Assembly (NCBI GenBank): GCA_958450325.1
Contig: OY288253.1
Span: 66,953,612-67,017,611, forward strand
Reading direction: 5' to 3'
From: Agrostemma githago
Lineage: Eukaryota > Streptophyta > Magnoliopsida > Caryophyllales > Caryophyllaceae
Length of the DNA: 64,000 nt
In this document: in pieces, positions 10,588 to 21,647 of the stretch
Layout: each line of letters begins with the position of its first letter
Position numbering within the stretch: the stretch's first letter is position 1
Notes under the pieces: model-generated
The model's database searches: none
Seen by the model: the letters and a program-made list of their open reading frames with translations, nothing else
What the model was told of the DNA's origin: nothing
Program-made: the position numbers and the translations under genes

Positions 10588-11964
10588 CTGATCGTCGACA
10601 TCTGCTTGTAGAAGCTCTACAATGATTGAAGTGACCATATCTTCTGCGATCTCAGGATCAAGGACTCTTATTTGAACAGGTTCCTGTTCCTGTAGGGTGG
10701 TATGGCAACACAAATAATAATATGTGGCTAATCTAGTATATGTGAGTCGGAGACATGGTTCATGTGCGTTTTTTTATTGTGGGGGCAAACAGTTACCTTT
10801 GCAGTAATATTCTAGTCTCTGGCAAGTCCAAGTCAAGGAAGACCTTGGTCCCATATGTGGATTGTAATTGGTAATCTCCTACATCGGTGTTGTAGTCTTT
10901 GTTAATAAGTATGATATGTGCAACATTATTATAGGTAAAAAGATCAGTCAAATGTGATTAGACTAACCGTAATTAAATCAAAGCAATTTAACTAATATGA
11001 TTTGTAACAATAAAAAACTTAAAACCAATTAGTTTAAAATGGTTCCTATGTGACTGCAAATCAAGATTCAACGGATACCTAATATTTATGTTAATAACAT
11101 ATTAACGCGTGTCCATTAGACACATGTTAAAAAAACCATTAACATAATACCTACATAATATTAAGTGACATTATAATATTTGGCTTTATTATACACTTTA
11201 ACTAAGTTAATAACATAATATTAAGCCTACGTCCCCTTTTTATTGTCCTTTCGACTTTGTATAGTCGTACTAAACCACGAATTTATAAACAATCGAGACG
11301 ACTGGAGAAGTACTGTTTAGTGCTAAGCCGAAATGCATAGAAATTAGAAGTAGCAGTAGTAGTAGATGAGTAGGAGTGAGGTTGAAAGAGGAGAAAAGAG
11401 AAGTACGGGTAGTACGTTGCTGTGTCAAAATATGTGCATCCACATACACATGTTACTTGTTTCATGTACATTTTTCTTGGCATTGAAGTTGCGTAGGTTT
11501 ATGTTGCCTTATTTTCTCATATCACACAATACGGAGTAGTGAACAACTTTTTTGAAAATCATGGTTTTGATAATCATATGTGACAGACTCGAGCATGTAA
11601 ATTTACATATATTCAAAAAGATGAATGATAAAAGTTGATAAACAAAAGTTTATTACCTTCATAATTTATGACCCTTGCAGATGTGATGACTACGACCATG
11701 TCATGTCCATTTTGCCGGCTAATTTCTTCTGTAATGTAGTCAGACGGATCACCCCATAAAGTCACGTTCTCTATTTTCCCCTGCATGTAGTCATTATATT
11801 GCGGTAAGTTAATTACTTTACACGTAGCTATATGCGTGGTGAAGGTGGTGAAGGTACCTTTCATCTTGTATTTGTATATGACGTAGATGTGTCCGACCAT
11901 TTTTTGTTAGCACCTCCCTTTTCTCCTCGATCGTTTTCAGGAAGCCAACAACGTCTGCACCATG
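10588..11964 (-). pseudogene. Replication protein A-like (RPA1 OB-fold) gene fragment
   Basis: At least three minus-strand exons read as an RPA large-subunit DNA-binding domain. 11964-11858 has DVVGFLKTIEEKRE. 11780-11657 has KIENVTLWGD, then MVVVITSARV. 10878-10797 has GDYQLQSTYGTKVFLDLD. All have GT and AG borders, and the second and third join in phase. A further possible exon at 10689-10588 is open for exactly 34 codons (EQEPVQIRVLDPEI) but its phase does not fit directly. The first and second exons are also out of phase by one base, so the gene is decayed, or I have missed an exon. RPA-like genes are carried by many plant Helitrons, and these exons lie upstream of, and in the same orientation as, the Helitron 3' end at 8619. 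A decayed host RPA1 copy is the alternative. Confidence 0.5.
10879..11656. other. AT-rich spacer within the RPA-like region
   Basis: Acts as the presumed intron between the second and third RPA-like exons. Contains no other recognisable coding sequence. Confidence 0.4.
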
Positions 11965-12358
11965 TTGTTAAAAAGAGTGAATAGGCAAATAGAGTGTTTA
12001 GATAGTAAAATTATTGCATTTTATAGTTGTAGACACCCACATTTTGACCGCCAGGTGTCTATAATAGTTCCCGCCAAACACCCGATGATGATCGGACGCA
12101 AACATGCTTTGATGGACTCGGTTATGGGCTCGTAATCATGGACATTTGGTTTAGGCTTATTACGGAGTACAAATCTTACAAAACCAACCTCAAATCCAGG
12201 CCCATTAGGTCGTTTCAAGTCAAATGAGACTAATTTGGGTCGAATACGGCACCAGGGGCAAAACCGTCTTTTAGCGACCGAGTCAAACCCGGTCAAAGAT
12301 ATTTCCCGAGACACACGGACCAACCGTGACACCTCACGCGTCCCGTTTGGACTCAACT
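11965..12358. other. Unassigned DNA with a possible LTR edge
   Basis: Near 12029 TGTAGACACCCACATTTTG is LTR-start-like, and AGACACC and GGTGTCT pair as a short hairpin, but no matching end was found. No gene recognised. Confidence 0.35.
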
Positions 12359-13480
12359 TGTAACAGCCCTAAATTTTTCGCGACCAAAATAACAAACCGA
12401 AACGGAAAATTCAAAGCTGTTACTCCGCACTTAGCTCACAAAGCCAAGTGCAAGGCAAATAAAATGATATAAATCCAACGAAAAAAAGTTTGATAGAAAT
12501 AATTGAACGAAGTAGAATTTCGATAATTAATTAAATGAAAACGTTGCAGCGGAAGACTTAAGTCCCACAAAATTCAAAACGGTTTAAAACAACTTCAACC
12601 CAATTCAACATAAATATAAATAATTTGGAGGTAAATGATAAATAATAAAATCCTTCATCGCTCAGCATCCCGAACCAAATGCACCCATGCAGCATATTAA
12701 GTGTACCTATCAACTGTACCCAAAAACACAAATAGGTACAGGTTCCAGTAGGGGAACGACCCAAAACAAAAGGACGTCAGCAAACCTGAGTAAAATTAAA
12801 GTATAATAAAATAAAAACGTTGAATAATAATAATTACTCCGTATTATATTTATAAAGAGTAGTTGAAAACAGAGGTAAAAATCATCGTTTCAATACCAGA
12901 ACACAATACTTTAAAATCGTAAGTAGTCAAAATTAAAACCAACCAAAATATATTTTTCACCACCTGTGTGCCAAGGTCCTACCCTTGCACGGTCTAGAGG
13001 TATCACCTGTGCTAATAGTGCGCACCTCTCGCATTTGGACAATCAGTAGGATGATTCTGCCAAAGGAGAAAGTCTAACTACCTAGCAAGTGGGGGCCAGT
13101 TACCCCACTCAACTATAACTCGGGCCAAGAGTAGTTCAGTTTCGGGACGAAGTCCCAAGAACGTCGTAAACGCACCTTAAACCAACTAGACCAACAGAGC
13201 TCCCAGAGTCTGTTATAATTTCCAAAATTTTACCAAAACAATACCAATGTGTGACTCGTGTCACAAGTTCAATATCCAAAATATTACAAGTATCATCAAA
13301 TTTCACCATTGATAAAATAATTTACAAAACTGCTTTAAAAATATAATTTAAACCGAACATGCTCTTTACTTAAATGTGAAAAGGGTAAAACGTCCTTACC
13401 TCTCAAGACGGTCAATCCAAGCTACAATTAATCCATAAATTATTTCTCCTCGAACCCACAAGCGACAAATAATATCACCC
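12359..13480 (-). repeat. Inverted, diverged copy of the 15214-17262 LTR, partial
   Basis: Starts TGTAACAGCCCTAAATTTTT at 12359, the reverse complement of the end of the solo LTR at 17262. It stays recognisable along most of 1.1 kb: matching blocks include ACCTGTACC/CAGCGGGGGAACGACCC-type and GGTCCTACCCTTGCAC-type sequence on opposite strands. Similarity fades after about 13480 and the other LTR end is not visible, so the copy is truncated or strongly diverged. Confidence 0.7.
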
Positions 13481-13803
13481 GAGTCAATAATTATCTATAG
13501 CCACTGAGTCTAACCAGATGCTCTTTTCGTCTCAAGACTCGAAAGACTAAAATTCCAATCCACAATTCTATTTGTCACGCTATTAACTCTATCGGACCAA
13601 CGACCCATTTTATTCCAACCCAAAACAATAGCCTTATACAACTTGATATCATCCAAATTCCTACACAAATGCACCACACATGCCTCCACTAACTAATACG
13701 GAGTACTAATCATAAATTAATCATAGGCTAAATAATCCAAACTACGCTGTCAATGGAGTTGTTTTATTGTTTTATTTGGACAATGATAACTACGCTGTAT
13801 CCA
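13481..13803. other. Unassigned AT-rich DNA
   Basis: No gene found; probably the diverged rest of the inverted LTR copy. Confidence 0.35.
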
Positions 13804-15110
13804 CGCCTCTCCCTAAAAACAGACGTGGGAGAACCACACCCCTTCCAGAGAAGTGAGAGTTCTATGCCCCTTCCTTGGTAGATCAGAGGTGTAGATCTCC
13901 CACGCCTCTACCCAGGAGGAGAAGTGGGAGTTCGATGCCTCTTCCTGGGTAGAGGTGTAGATCTCCCACACCTAGGGCTGTGCAATCGGTCCGACCCGGA
14001 CCGGATCCGGAATCGTCAAAATCCTTGACCCTGGACCCGGACCGGAAACCAAAATTCTTGACCCTGGTCCGGCCCGGAAAAATACCGGGTCCGACCCGGA
14101 CCGGACCGGTTGACCCGGTTTTGACATTTACTGCTTTCTGCTACTGCTACTGCTTACTGCCTTGCTGTACAACAACTGATATAAGACCACATAATCTGAT
14201 ATAAGTATATCATAATCTGATATAAGACCACATAAACACCATAATCTGAATATCTGATATATGTAGATCACGAAAACAAAAAAACTCAAAATAAGACCAC
14301 GAAAACGAAATAAGTATATCATAATCTGGAAATCATAAATCAAACCTTAAGAAATCAAAAAAAATAGTCAAAGGCGGAGGGAAGTGCAGCGGCGGTCGGA
14401 GGAGGATGTACAGCGGCGGTCGGAGGACGATGTGCAGCGGCGGTCGGAGATCTGCAGCGGGCAGCGACGGTCGGAGATCTGCAGCGGACAGCAGCGGTCG
14501 GAGGAACTAATCTAGGGTTAGGGGAAGTGGGTGAATGGGTGAATGAGTGAATTGAATGAAGGTTAGGGGAAATGGGTGAATTGATTAATTGAATGAATGA
14601 GTGAAGTACTGAAGTCAGTGAAAGAAAGAAACAGATGGGCCGATATATCCAAATGATCCAATAAACCAATTCACTGATTCAGGGTTTCTGGGTCTGGACC
14701 GGAAAAATCCGGGTCTGACCCGGTCCGGCCTGGAACCCGGAACCCGGTATCAATAAATTTCATGACCCGGGGACCGGCCCGGTTTGGAACATTCCGGGTC
14801 CGGGTCCTGTTATTCCGGTCCGGTCCGGTCCATTTTTCCGGGTCGGCCCGGTTTTTGCACAGTCCTACCCACGCCGCTACCCAGAAAGAGAAGTGGAAGT
14901 TCTATGCCCCTTCCTGGGTAGAGGTGTAGATCTTCCACGTCTCTACCCGGGAAGAGAAGTGGGAGTTCTATGCCCCGTCCTGGGTAGAGGTGTAGATCTT
15001 TCACGTCTCTACCCAGGAAGAGAAGTGGGAGTTCTATGCTCCTTCTTGGGTAGAGGCGTAGATCTACCACACCTCTGCCCAGGAAAAGAAGTAAAAATTT
15101 AACGCTCCTT
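13804..15110. repeat. 66-bp minisatellite, split by the hAT element
   Basis: About five or six units like AGAAGTGGGAGTTCTATG...CTGGGTAGAGGTGTAGATCT; two clear starts, 14955 and 15021, give the 66-bp period. Each unit contains the inverted pair CTACCCAGGAAG and CTTCCTGGGTAG and so can fold as a hairpin. Two units lie left and three or four right of the insertion at 13973-14867. Confidence 0.8.
13973..14867. mobile_element. Non-autonomous hAT-like element, 895 bp
   Basis: Ends TAGGGCTGTGCAA and TTGCACAGTCCTA form a terminal inverted repeat. An 8-bp target duplication flanks it: CCCACACC (13965-13972) and CCCACGCC (14868-14875), one mismatch. Both subterminal regions are packed with GGACCCGG/CCGGACCGG motifs. 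The middle has a GCAGCGGCGGTCGGAGG-type minisatellite (about 14383-14505) and GGGTGAATGA-type repeats. There is no transposase, so mobilisation would need one from elsewhere. Confidence 0.8.
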
Positions 15111-15142
15111 CATAAGTTGTAACTCATATTTTTCACGCTTTA

Positions 15143-18100
15143 TGATACGGGTTAGTCGCGTCACCGTAATCAAAATAATCCTAGATTACTACTAACGGGT
15201 AGTTAGCGGTAAGTGTAACACCCCGTTATTTTCCGAGTCATTTTAAGGCGTTACTTTTCTATTTTATTTAAATCGGGTCATTAAGTCGGGAAAAGTATTT
15301 CCGATGTCTTTATAAAACTAAAGTATTTTGGGTCGCCTTATTATAAATCGGTTTTGACTTTAAAAAAAAAAAACGTTACTTTATAGACTGACTTTGTATC
15401 GGGTTAAAATTTGGGTCAAATACAGATAAGGAAAGAAAGGACAAAAATAATAATAATAAAAGCTTATTCTATTTAAACCCCACGCCCTTTTCCAATTCAC
15501 CTAATTCATCCAACCTTACTTCAACCAATTGCTGCAGCAATACTCCCTTCCTCTGTTTTCTTGCTTTCGGGTTTTCACCATTCAATCACCGTTTTTTTTT
15601 CCCTTGTAAGTTTTCTACTCTAATTCATTTCAATTTATTAAATCTTGTTTAGTGTATTGTTTTGTGTACTTTTATAAATCGATTCAGGTCTTAAATAAAT
15701 ATCATGGGTCGGAATTAAGGGGATGTTGTGTCAAACAATTTGGTTATAGGTGTTGATATCAAATTATTTCGATTGTATTATTTTGCTCGTGGATTAGTAA
15801 TTGGTGAGTTGGGTTAGTTTGAGGGAGGCGTGGGCAGGAAGAGTAGTGCAGATGTGGGTTCTTTGATGATGCAGTGATGATGATTTGATGATGCAGTGAT
15901 GATGATGTGATGATGCAGTGAGGATGATTTAAAGTTCATGTTGGCGTACTGTTGCTAATTTTGTTAGAATTAATTACAGTTGATTTCTCCATCACGTGGA
16001 GTTTAATTTATTTATCGAGGTATCCGGTTTTTGGTCAAGTAATTTGGATCGAGTAATATTTTACATTATCGAGGGAGTAAATAATTAGTGTTTTGAGGTT
16101 GAGTGGTTTCAGTGGTATAGATGAGTATTATATGGGTTAGACCGTTTTAATGTTAATTAGTTATTGAATTATATTTATATTATTGTAGCTTGTGGATTCG
16201 AGGAGAAAGAATTCTTGGAGTAATAATAGCTGAGTTTTGTCCGTCTTGAGAGGTAAGGACGTTTTACCCTTTTCACCTAAGTAAAGAGCATGTTCGGATC
16301 AAAATATATTTTTATAACGGTTTTGTAAATTATTTCGTCGATCGTTAATATTTTTATAATACTCGTAATGTTTGGATATTGAACCTTGTGACACTACTCA
16401 CATATTGGTACTATTTTGGTAAATTTTTAGTAACTTATAACAGACTCTGGGAGTTCTGTTGGTCTAGACGGTTTTAAGGTGCGTCTAAGACGTTCCTGGG
16501 ACTTTGTCCCGAAACTATTTTTGAGTGAGGATTGTCCGGCCCTCACTTGCTAGGGAGTTAGACTTTCTTCTTTGGCAGTTTCATCCTACTGGCTGTCCAA
16601 ATGTGAGAGGTGCGCACTATTATAAGTCTAGCTAAGCACAGATGATTACCTCTAGACCGTGCAAGGGTAGGACCATAGCACACAGGTTGCGAAAAATATA
16701 TATTTTGGTTGGTTTGGTTTTGACTATTCTTTTTATGGTATTCTGGTATTTAAACAACGATTTTAATTCTGGTTTTAGTTTGTTATTATTATGACTATTA
16801 TTATTATTGTTATCGTTATTATTTCACTATTTATTATATTATTATATTTTTGCTCAGCTTTGCTGACGTCCTTTTGTTTTGGGTCGTTCCCCCGCTGGAA
16901 CCTGTACCTATTTGTGTTTTTGGGTACAGCTGATAGGTACACGTGATTTGCTGCATGGGTGCATTCTAGTATCGGGTTATGCTGAGCGAGGAAGGACTTT
17001 TATAATTTAACTTTGACTACAAACTATTTACATTATTATTGAATTTACTGGGTTGCTATTGTTTTAAACCATTTTGGATTTTCTAAGCTTTAAGACTTCC
17101 GCTGCAACGTTTTCAATTTAATTAGCTATCAATTTCTATTTTATTTACTTATTATTTATCCTTTTCCTTGCATTTGGCTCGGTAAGATAAGTGTGGAGTA
17201 ACAGCTTTGAGTATTCCGTTTTTGGTTTATTATTTTGGTTGAGAAAATTTAGGGCTGTTACAGTAAGCAGGGTTGATTCCACAGGGAGGCAGGTTGAAAA
17301 TTATAAGTTAGTCAATTAAATTATCGGGTCACGATTTTATGGTTTGGTGAGCTGACGGTCTAATAAAATCTAAATAATCAAAATAAGAAAAGCACCAGAG
17401 TCTTCGGATCACCACGAATTAAAACAAGCATACATACGATTTCCAAATAATTAGTTAAGACGAGTTAAAGGATATCGACACGGTCCTCTCGGATCACTAG
17501 TCATCCTAGAAGTCACCTAACGGGCTCTCGCTACTTATTAGGGAATTCTATCGATTACAACGAGTCTAATCCGTTCCAGACTTTCGGTCTTAGGTCGGGA
17601 TTTACAAGATACAAACAATCAATTACGGTCTATAATTAATTATTCGTCGTTATAATGTTGCAAGAGCGATTTAACTCGTAAAGGTCGATTATTCAGTTAT
17701 CACATGTAAACTCAATTCAATTCGCAGTTCACCTAAACTCTGACGGAAGATTAGCTAAACATATTTACAGTAATCCTAACAAAATAAAACATGATGAAGG
17801 ATGAAGGAGGATGAGAAAAAGCTAAAAATAAAAGAGGATAAAAGTTACAGGAAACAAACGGAAGGAAGAAAAAAAATAAAAGTTACAGTAAACTAAGACG
17901 GAGAGAGGTTAGGGAAGAAGAAGGAATTACCGAAATTGGAATAACTAATTAGAACGAAGACGGAGAATAATAATGAAAATCGAGTCTTGATTGAAAAATA
18001 ATAAATACTGAAATCTCTGAAAATTAAATTCCAATTAAATCTAACTATTTACATGATGTGTGAATGAAAAACTGAATTACTGAATAAAAGATAGAAGAAG

Positions 18101-18761
18101 AAGATGAGATAAAAGAGATAAAAGATCATAAAATTAAAGCTGTATTTAAACTGCTTATGCCCTCCATAACTGTCCTCCCTTTCCTGCTATCTTCCAGCCC
18201 TTTCCTGCTATCTTCAATCCCATTAACTAGGTAGTGGGAAGAACTGAAGAGCGTAATAGGGGGAGTAGTGGGTAACGTCAACTGAATTAGTCTTGGAGTG
18301 GTATCCTATCCTGCAGACTTGGATTTTAGGCTGGTAGACTTGAGATCCAAGTCTGCAGACTGAGTTCAATCTAGGCTTCCAACGGACTTCTTCACAGTCT
18401 ACGGACTGTCTGCTGCACTTTCTCAGTCTTCAGTCTATAGACTTGTTTCCGAGTCTATAGACTTGTGCTTTAGTCTTCAGCTTTATTACTTTCTTCTTCT
18501 CAGTCTATAGACTCACATTCTAGTCTATAGACTTGCTTCCTTCTTCTTGGTCTACAACGAATCGGTTTCAGAACTTTAAGATTTTTGATGCAATTTTTAG
18601 CTCTTTTAACTACTCGGTCTCGATTATCTGCAAAACAACAAAAGAATACCCGAGTAGCACATATGGGAGAAAATAGCGTAATCCGACTCCTAAAAATAAT
18701 AAAACGACACAGAAATGCGTGCCAAAATAGGTGAAAAATCGAATAGGAACGGCACGCATCA
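15143..18761 (-). repeat. LTR 1 of the array, interrupted by a solo LTR
   Basis: Begins TGATACGGGTTAGTCGCG and ends GGCACGCATCA. Without the 2049-bp insertion and its 5-bp duplication it is 1565 bp, the same as LTR 3. Contains several AGTCTATAGACT-type palindromes near 18330-18540. For the minus-strand element at 18762-22642 this is the 3' LTR. Confidence 0.85.
15214..17262 (+). mobile_element. Solo LTR inserted in LTR 1
   Basis: TGTAACACCCCG...GGGCTGTTACA, 2049 bp, flanked by GTAAG on both sides (15209-15213 and 17263-17267). The other two array LTRs have the uninterrupted sequence with one GTAAG, which shows the empty site directly. TG/CA ends, the 5-bp duplication and the absence of internal genes indicate a solo LTR. 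It contains a GATGATGCAGTGATGAT repeat near 15860-15920. Orientation is uncertain. Confidence 0.88.
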
Positions 18762-18800
18762 AATCTCCCCAAACCAAACCATTGCTTGTCCTCAAGCAAT
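18762..18800 (-). other. Polypurine tract and hairpin of internal copy 1
   Basis: On the minus strand a GGTTTGGTTTGGGGAGATT purine tract ends exactly at LTR 1. Just upstream of it, 18781-18800 forms an 8-bp stem ATTGCTTG/CAAGCAAT with loop TCCT (plus-strand reading). Expected as the plus-strand primer. Confidence 0.75.
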
Positions 18801-20088
18801 CAAACACAAAATCCATGGGAACGGTATACAACTCAAAGCTGTTTACCCAAACTAGACTCGCTACAAAAACTAACTCAAGCTAGCGACACTTAGAAAACAT
18901 GAACTGACTCAAGCTATGACATAATCAAAAGAATAACAGTGAACCGTCAACCTTGCTAGGCTTGTTATTGCCGGACTCTCGCGTTTACACTCTACTCTCA
19001 TGAAGGGGATGTGGAATATAAATGTGAGATAGAGAGAAAGAAAGACACTCGCCTAATCTGCGACCTATAAACACATGCATGCAGTCTAATGTGATGACAA
19101 TCTCTACCAATCAATTGCACATTCAAACTAATCGAGACCAAAAACACATATCGAGGCATAAAATGGTGAAATGGGATATGAGTTTAAGTGACGGGTAAGA
19201 AAGGATTATTAATATGGGAATGTCGAGGTAATAGTCAAGCTAGTCAATTCCAAACTTCCAAATTATACTGCCAAAAATCCCAAGTCACAAAACAGATAAA
19301 ATCAAGCCGATTAACGACGACATTCTCCAAATCTCGCTTATTTCACCAAAGTCGATTCCATAATATTATCGCAATGAAGTATTGGAGTCCACAACTCATT
19401 TCTTTTTCCACTTTTCTTTTATTCTTTTTTCTTTCTTTCTTTGTTTTTTTTCTTTTCTTGGAACATAAATACAAAAACTGAAACATATATACACCAAACC
19501 GGCTTATTTCAACCTAACATCATTATCACCATGACTAGCTCGACTAGGTAGGCAATTTAGGATTGTGGTTAATATTGTGATGAAAGGATAGATCGATTTT
19601 TAAGTGAAAATTAAAAACGGAAAATGGAAAATAAAAGGGAATAAGAAAGCCTCAATACATGCTATAGTCATGACCCGAATGCACAAAGACTTAAGAGACG
19701 GACTTCACACTTATGCAATTTGATGTTACATGCGAAATAGGGAGAACTACTCTCATTCCTAAATAGACCGATCATGGATGTCATCGGGCTCATAAGGCTC
19801 TAAAACTCAGAATTTAAGTAGTTTGCCAACAATTTAAGCCAAGTTTATTCGTTCACTGAAATAACAATCGAGATATGCCATAACCTAAGACTCGATCAAG
19901 TAAACTAAACTATCGCTAGAATGAGAAAGTTAATGAAACGAGAAAAGAAGAGGCAAAAGCATTTTCATCATTGTTGCTTAACCCGTCCCGACTCCTAAAA
20001 ACTCCTAAAATGCCTAAAAATTAAAATAAAATAAAATAAGATGCATGCGAAAATGCAGAAAATATGCAACTAATGCAAATTAGTTACC
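18801..20088. other. Non-coding part of internal region 1
   Basis: No credible ORF. Includes a T-rich tract near 19395-19460 that is a much longer T run in copy 2 (24841-24900). Confidence 0.5.
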
Positions 20089-20126
20089 CTCCCCAAACCA
20101 AACAATACAATGTCCTCATTGTATAC
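20089..20126 (-). repeat. Second, internal polypurine-and-hairpin module
   Basis: CTCCCCAAACCAAAC is followed by ATACAATG, loop TCCT, CATTGTAT. It repeats the layout at 18765-18800 with a different stem sequence but the same loop. Copy 2 has the same module near 25541-25578. Confidence 0.7.
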
Positions 20127-20316
20127 ACAAATTGGACAACCGAAGAGAAGTGGAAAGTAACTAAAAATGCAAAACTAAAGAGTGAGGAGGAGAGGAGTAC
20201 CTAATATATACAGGGAGTTCCCCAAACCGAACTCTAGTCATGGTCGGAGTCTGACGCAACTGTGGGCGATCGTGGTTTCCAAGCATCGGGTGCGGGTCTC
20301 GGGTCTGGCGGGTTAT

Positions 20317-20634
20317 TTATCGTGATGGTGCCACGACCCGACGTAGCACTCCTAGTGACGACTCGACCTGCCGAACTTCTCCTAGTCGGGGTACGTCCTG
20401 AAACACTATTAACTGTTGGGTGGCGGATACGAACTCGACAATTTCGAAACCCGGGACCGGAGGAATGGCGGGCGATGGTTGCAGAATCACGGCCTCGGTT
20501 TCCGTGCCAGCTGGTTGCTCCAACTCTAATGATGTCCTGATTTCAGCCTCAGTTTCCGTGTGTACGTGCTGTCTTGACTTTGAATTTCTTTTCTTCGTTC
20601 GCGCGCGTTTCCTTGGTGGGTTGTCGTTTTCCAT
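20317..20634 (-). CDS. Small basic-to-acidic ORF of the array, copy 1
   Basis: Unknown protein, about 105 residues if started at MENDNPPRKRAR; the frame is open 28 codons further upstream, with a hydrophobic stretch that is less likely to be translated. A strong NLS-like start (PPRKRARTKKRN) is followed by a Glu/Thr-rich middle and a C-terminus with VPGFEIVEFV and Arg-rich end. A CTGCAG splice-acceptor-like sequence lies just before the ATG, so it may be an internal exon. Copy 2 differs at about four residues (for example MEHDN for MENDN), and the frame is kept. No family recognised; it may be a remnant of a Gag N-terminus or a captured fragment. Confidence 0.4.
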   Translation of the reverse strand: MENDNPPRKRARTKKRNSKSRQHVHTETEAEIRTSLELEQPAGTETEAVILQPSPAIPPVPGFEIVEFVSATQQLIVFQDVPRLGEVRQVESSLGVLRRVVAPSR

Positions 20635-20749
20635 GATACCTGCAGAATAGCAACGAACACAGAACCCAGAGAAATAGCAGAAACTCGAAAAACAAAAAAT
20701 GAACAGAAGTAAAACCAATCAAAACACAAAGAACAGAAGGAAATTCCAA

Positions 20750-21238
20750 GTTTGAAATTCCAGAATTGGAAGTTTGAACTCGGAATTCAGGGAACCCAGG
20801 CGTGAAACCCTAGAACAGCGAACCAAAAGGACGAACGGAATAACGGACGGAGCGGTGGTCAGGCGACGGAGAGTGGTGAGGATAGATGAAGGGCGATGGT
20901 GGGGCGGTGAGTCGGGGCAGTGAAACGGGCGTAGAGCAGAAAGGAGACGGTGGTGTTGGGGGAGACGAAGGTGAAGGTCAGGCGAAGTAGGGTGCGTTGG
21001 GTAGATGCACGGCGGGGTGGATGGAGGTGGCAGAACTGAGCGGCGGCGAAGAGGGTGGATGGAGCGGCGAGAGTGATTGAGGGAGAGGAGCGGCAGTGAC
21101 GGAATAGAAGAGGGGAAAGATGATGGGTGATAGCGGCAGAGTGAACGGAGTAGAAGAGGGGAAACGGAGGCAGCGCGGTGGTGGAAGGAGGTTAGGGTTT
21201 GTGGTGAGTTAGGCGGTGGTTTGAATTGGGTGGGTAAG
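20750..21238. other. GC-rich, GGCGG/GGTGG-rich stretch of internal region 1
   Basis: Purine-rich, low-complexity plus strand (GGAGCGGTGG, GAAGAGGGG). It would be the leader upstream of the small ORF on the minus strand. No gene recognised. Confidence 0.5.
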
Positions 21239-21240
21239 AT

Positions 21241-21428
21241 AAGTCTAGACTTGGGTGAATAAGTCTAAAGACTTGGGGGAGTCTGTAGACTTGAGTGGAT
21301 AAGTCTAAAGACTTGGGGGAGTCTGTAGACTTGGGTGGATAAGTCTAAAGACTTGGGTGAGTCTGTAGACTTGGGTGGATAAGTCTAAAGACTTGAGTGA
21401 GTCTGTAGACTTGGGTGGATAAGTCTGA
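21241..21428. repeat. 40-bp minisatellite, copy 1
   Basis: Four 40-bp units (starts 21261, 21301, 21341, 21381) plus partial units at both ends. Each contains AAGTCTAAAGACTT, a near-perfect palindrome, and AGTCTGTAGACT. Confidence 0.9.
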
Positions 21429-21647
21429 CATACTTCACTAGACTCATTCGGTATTCCGTAGCTCAGTAATCCCTGCACACAACTTTGGATATACATAAGT
21501 ATCCTCGTCCTCACTCAATAAATGCAAACGACATTATTTATTTACAAAAACTAGAAAAAATACGAAAAATAAAAATACCCGGGTTGCCTCCTGGCCAGCG
21601 CTGGTTTTTACGGTCCCGCACGACCTTGATTCGGCCACTTCATCATT

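Noticed and set aside
12021..12356. 111-residue minus-strand ORF
   Set aside because: No domain; the region has LTR-like edges and no splice or start support.
20262..20540. Plus-strand 92-residue ORF in the array (and its copy at 25714)
   Set aside because: Opposite to the element's direction and overlapping the small minus ORF, which keeps frame better between copies.
21241..21428. Regular repeat with spacers, CRISPR-like at first sight
   Set aside because: Units are contiguous 40-mers without unique spacers, in a plant retrotransposon; it is a minisatellite.
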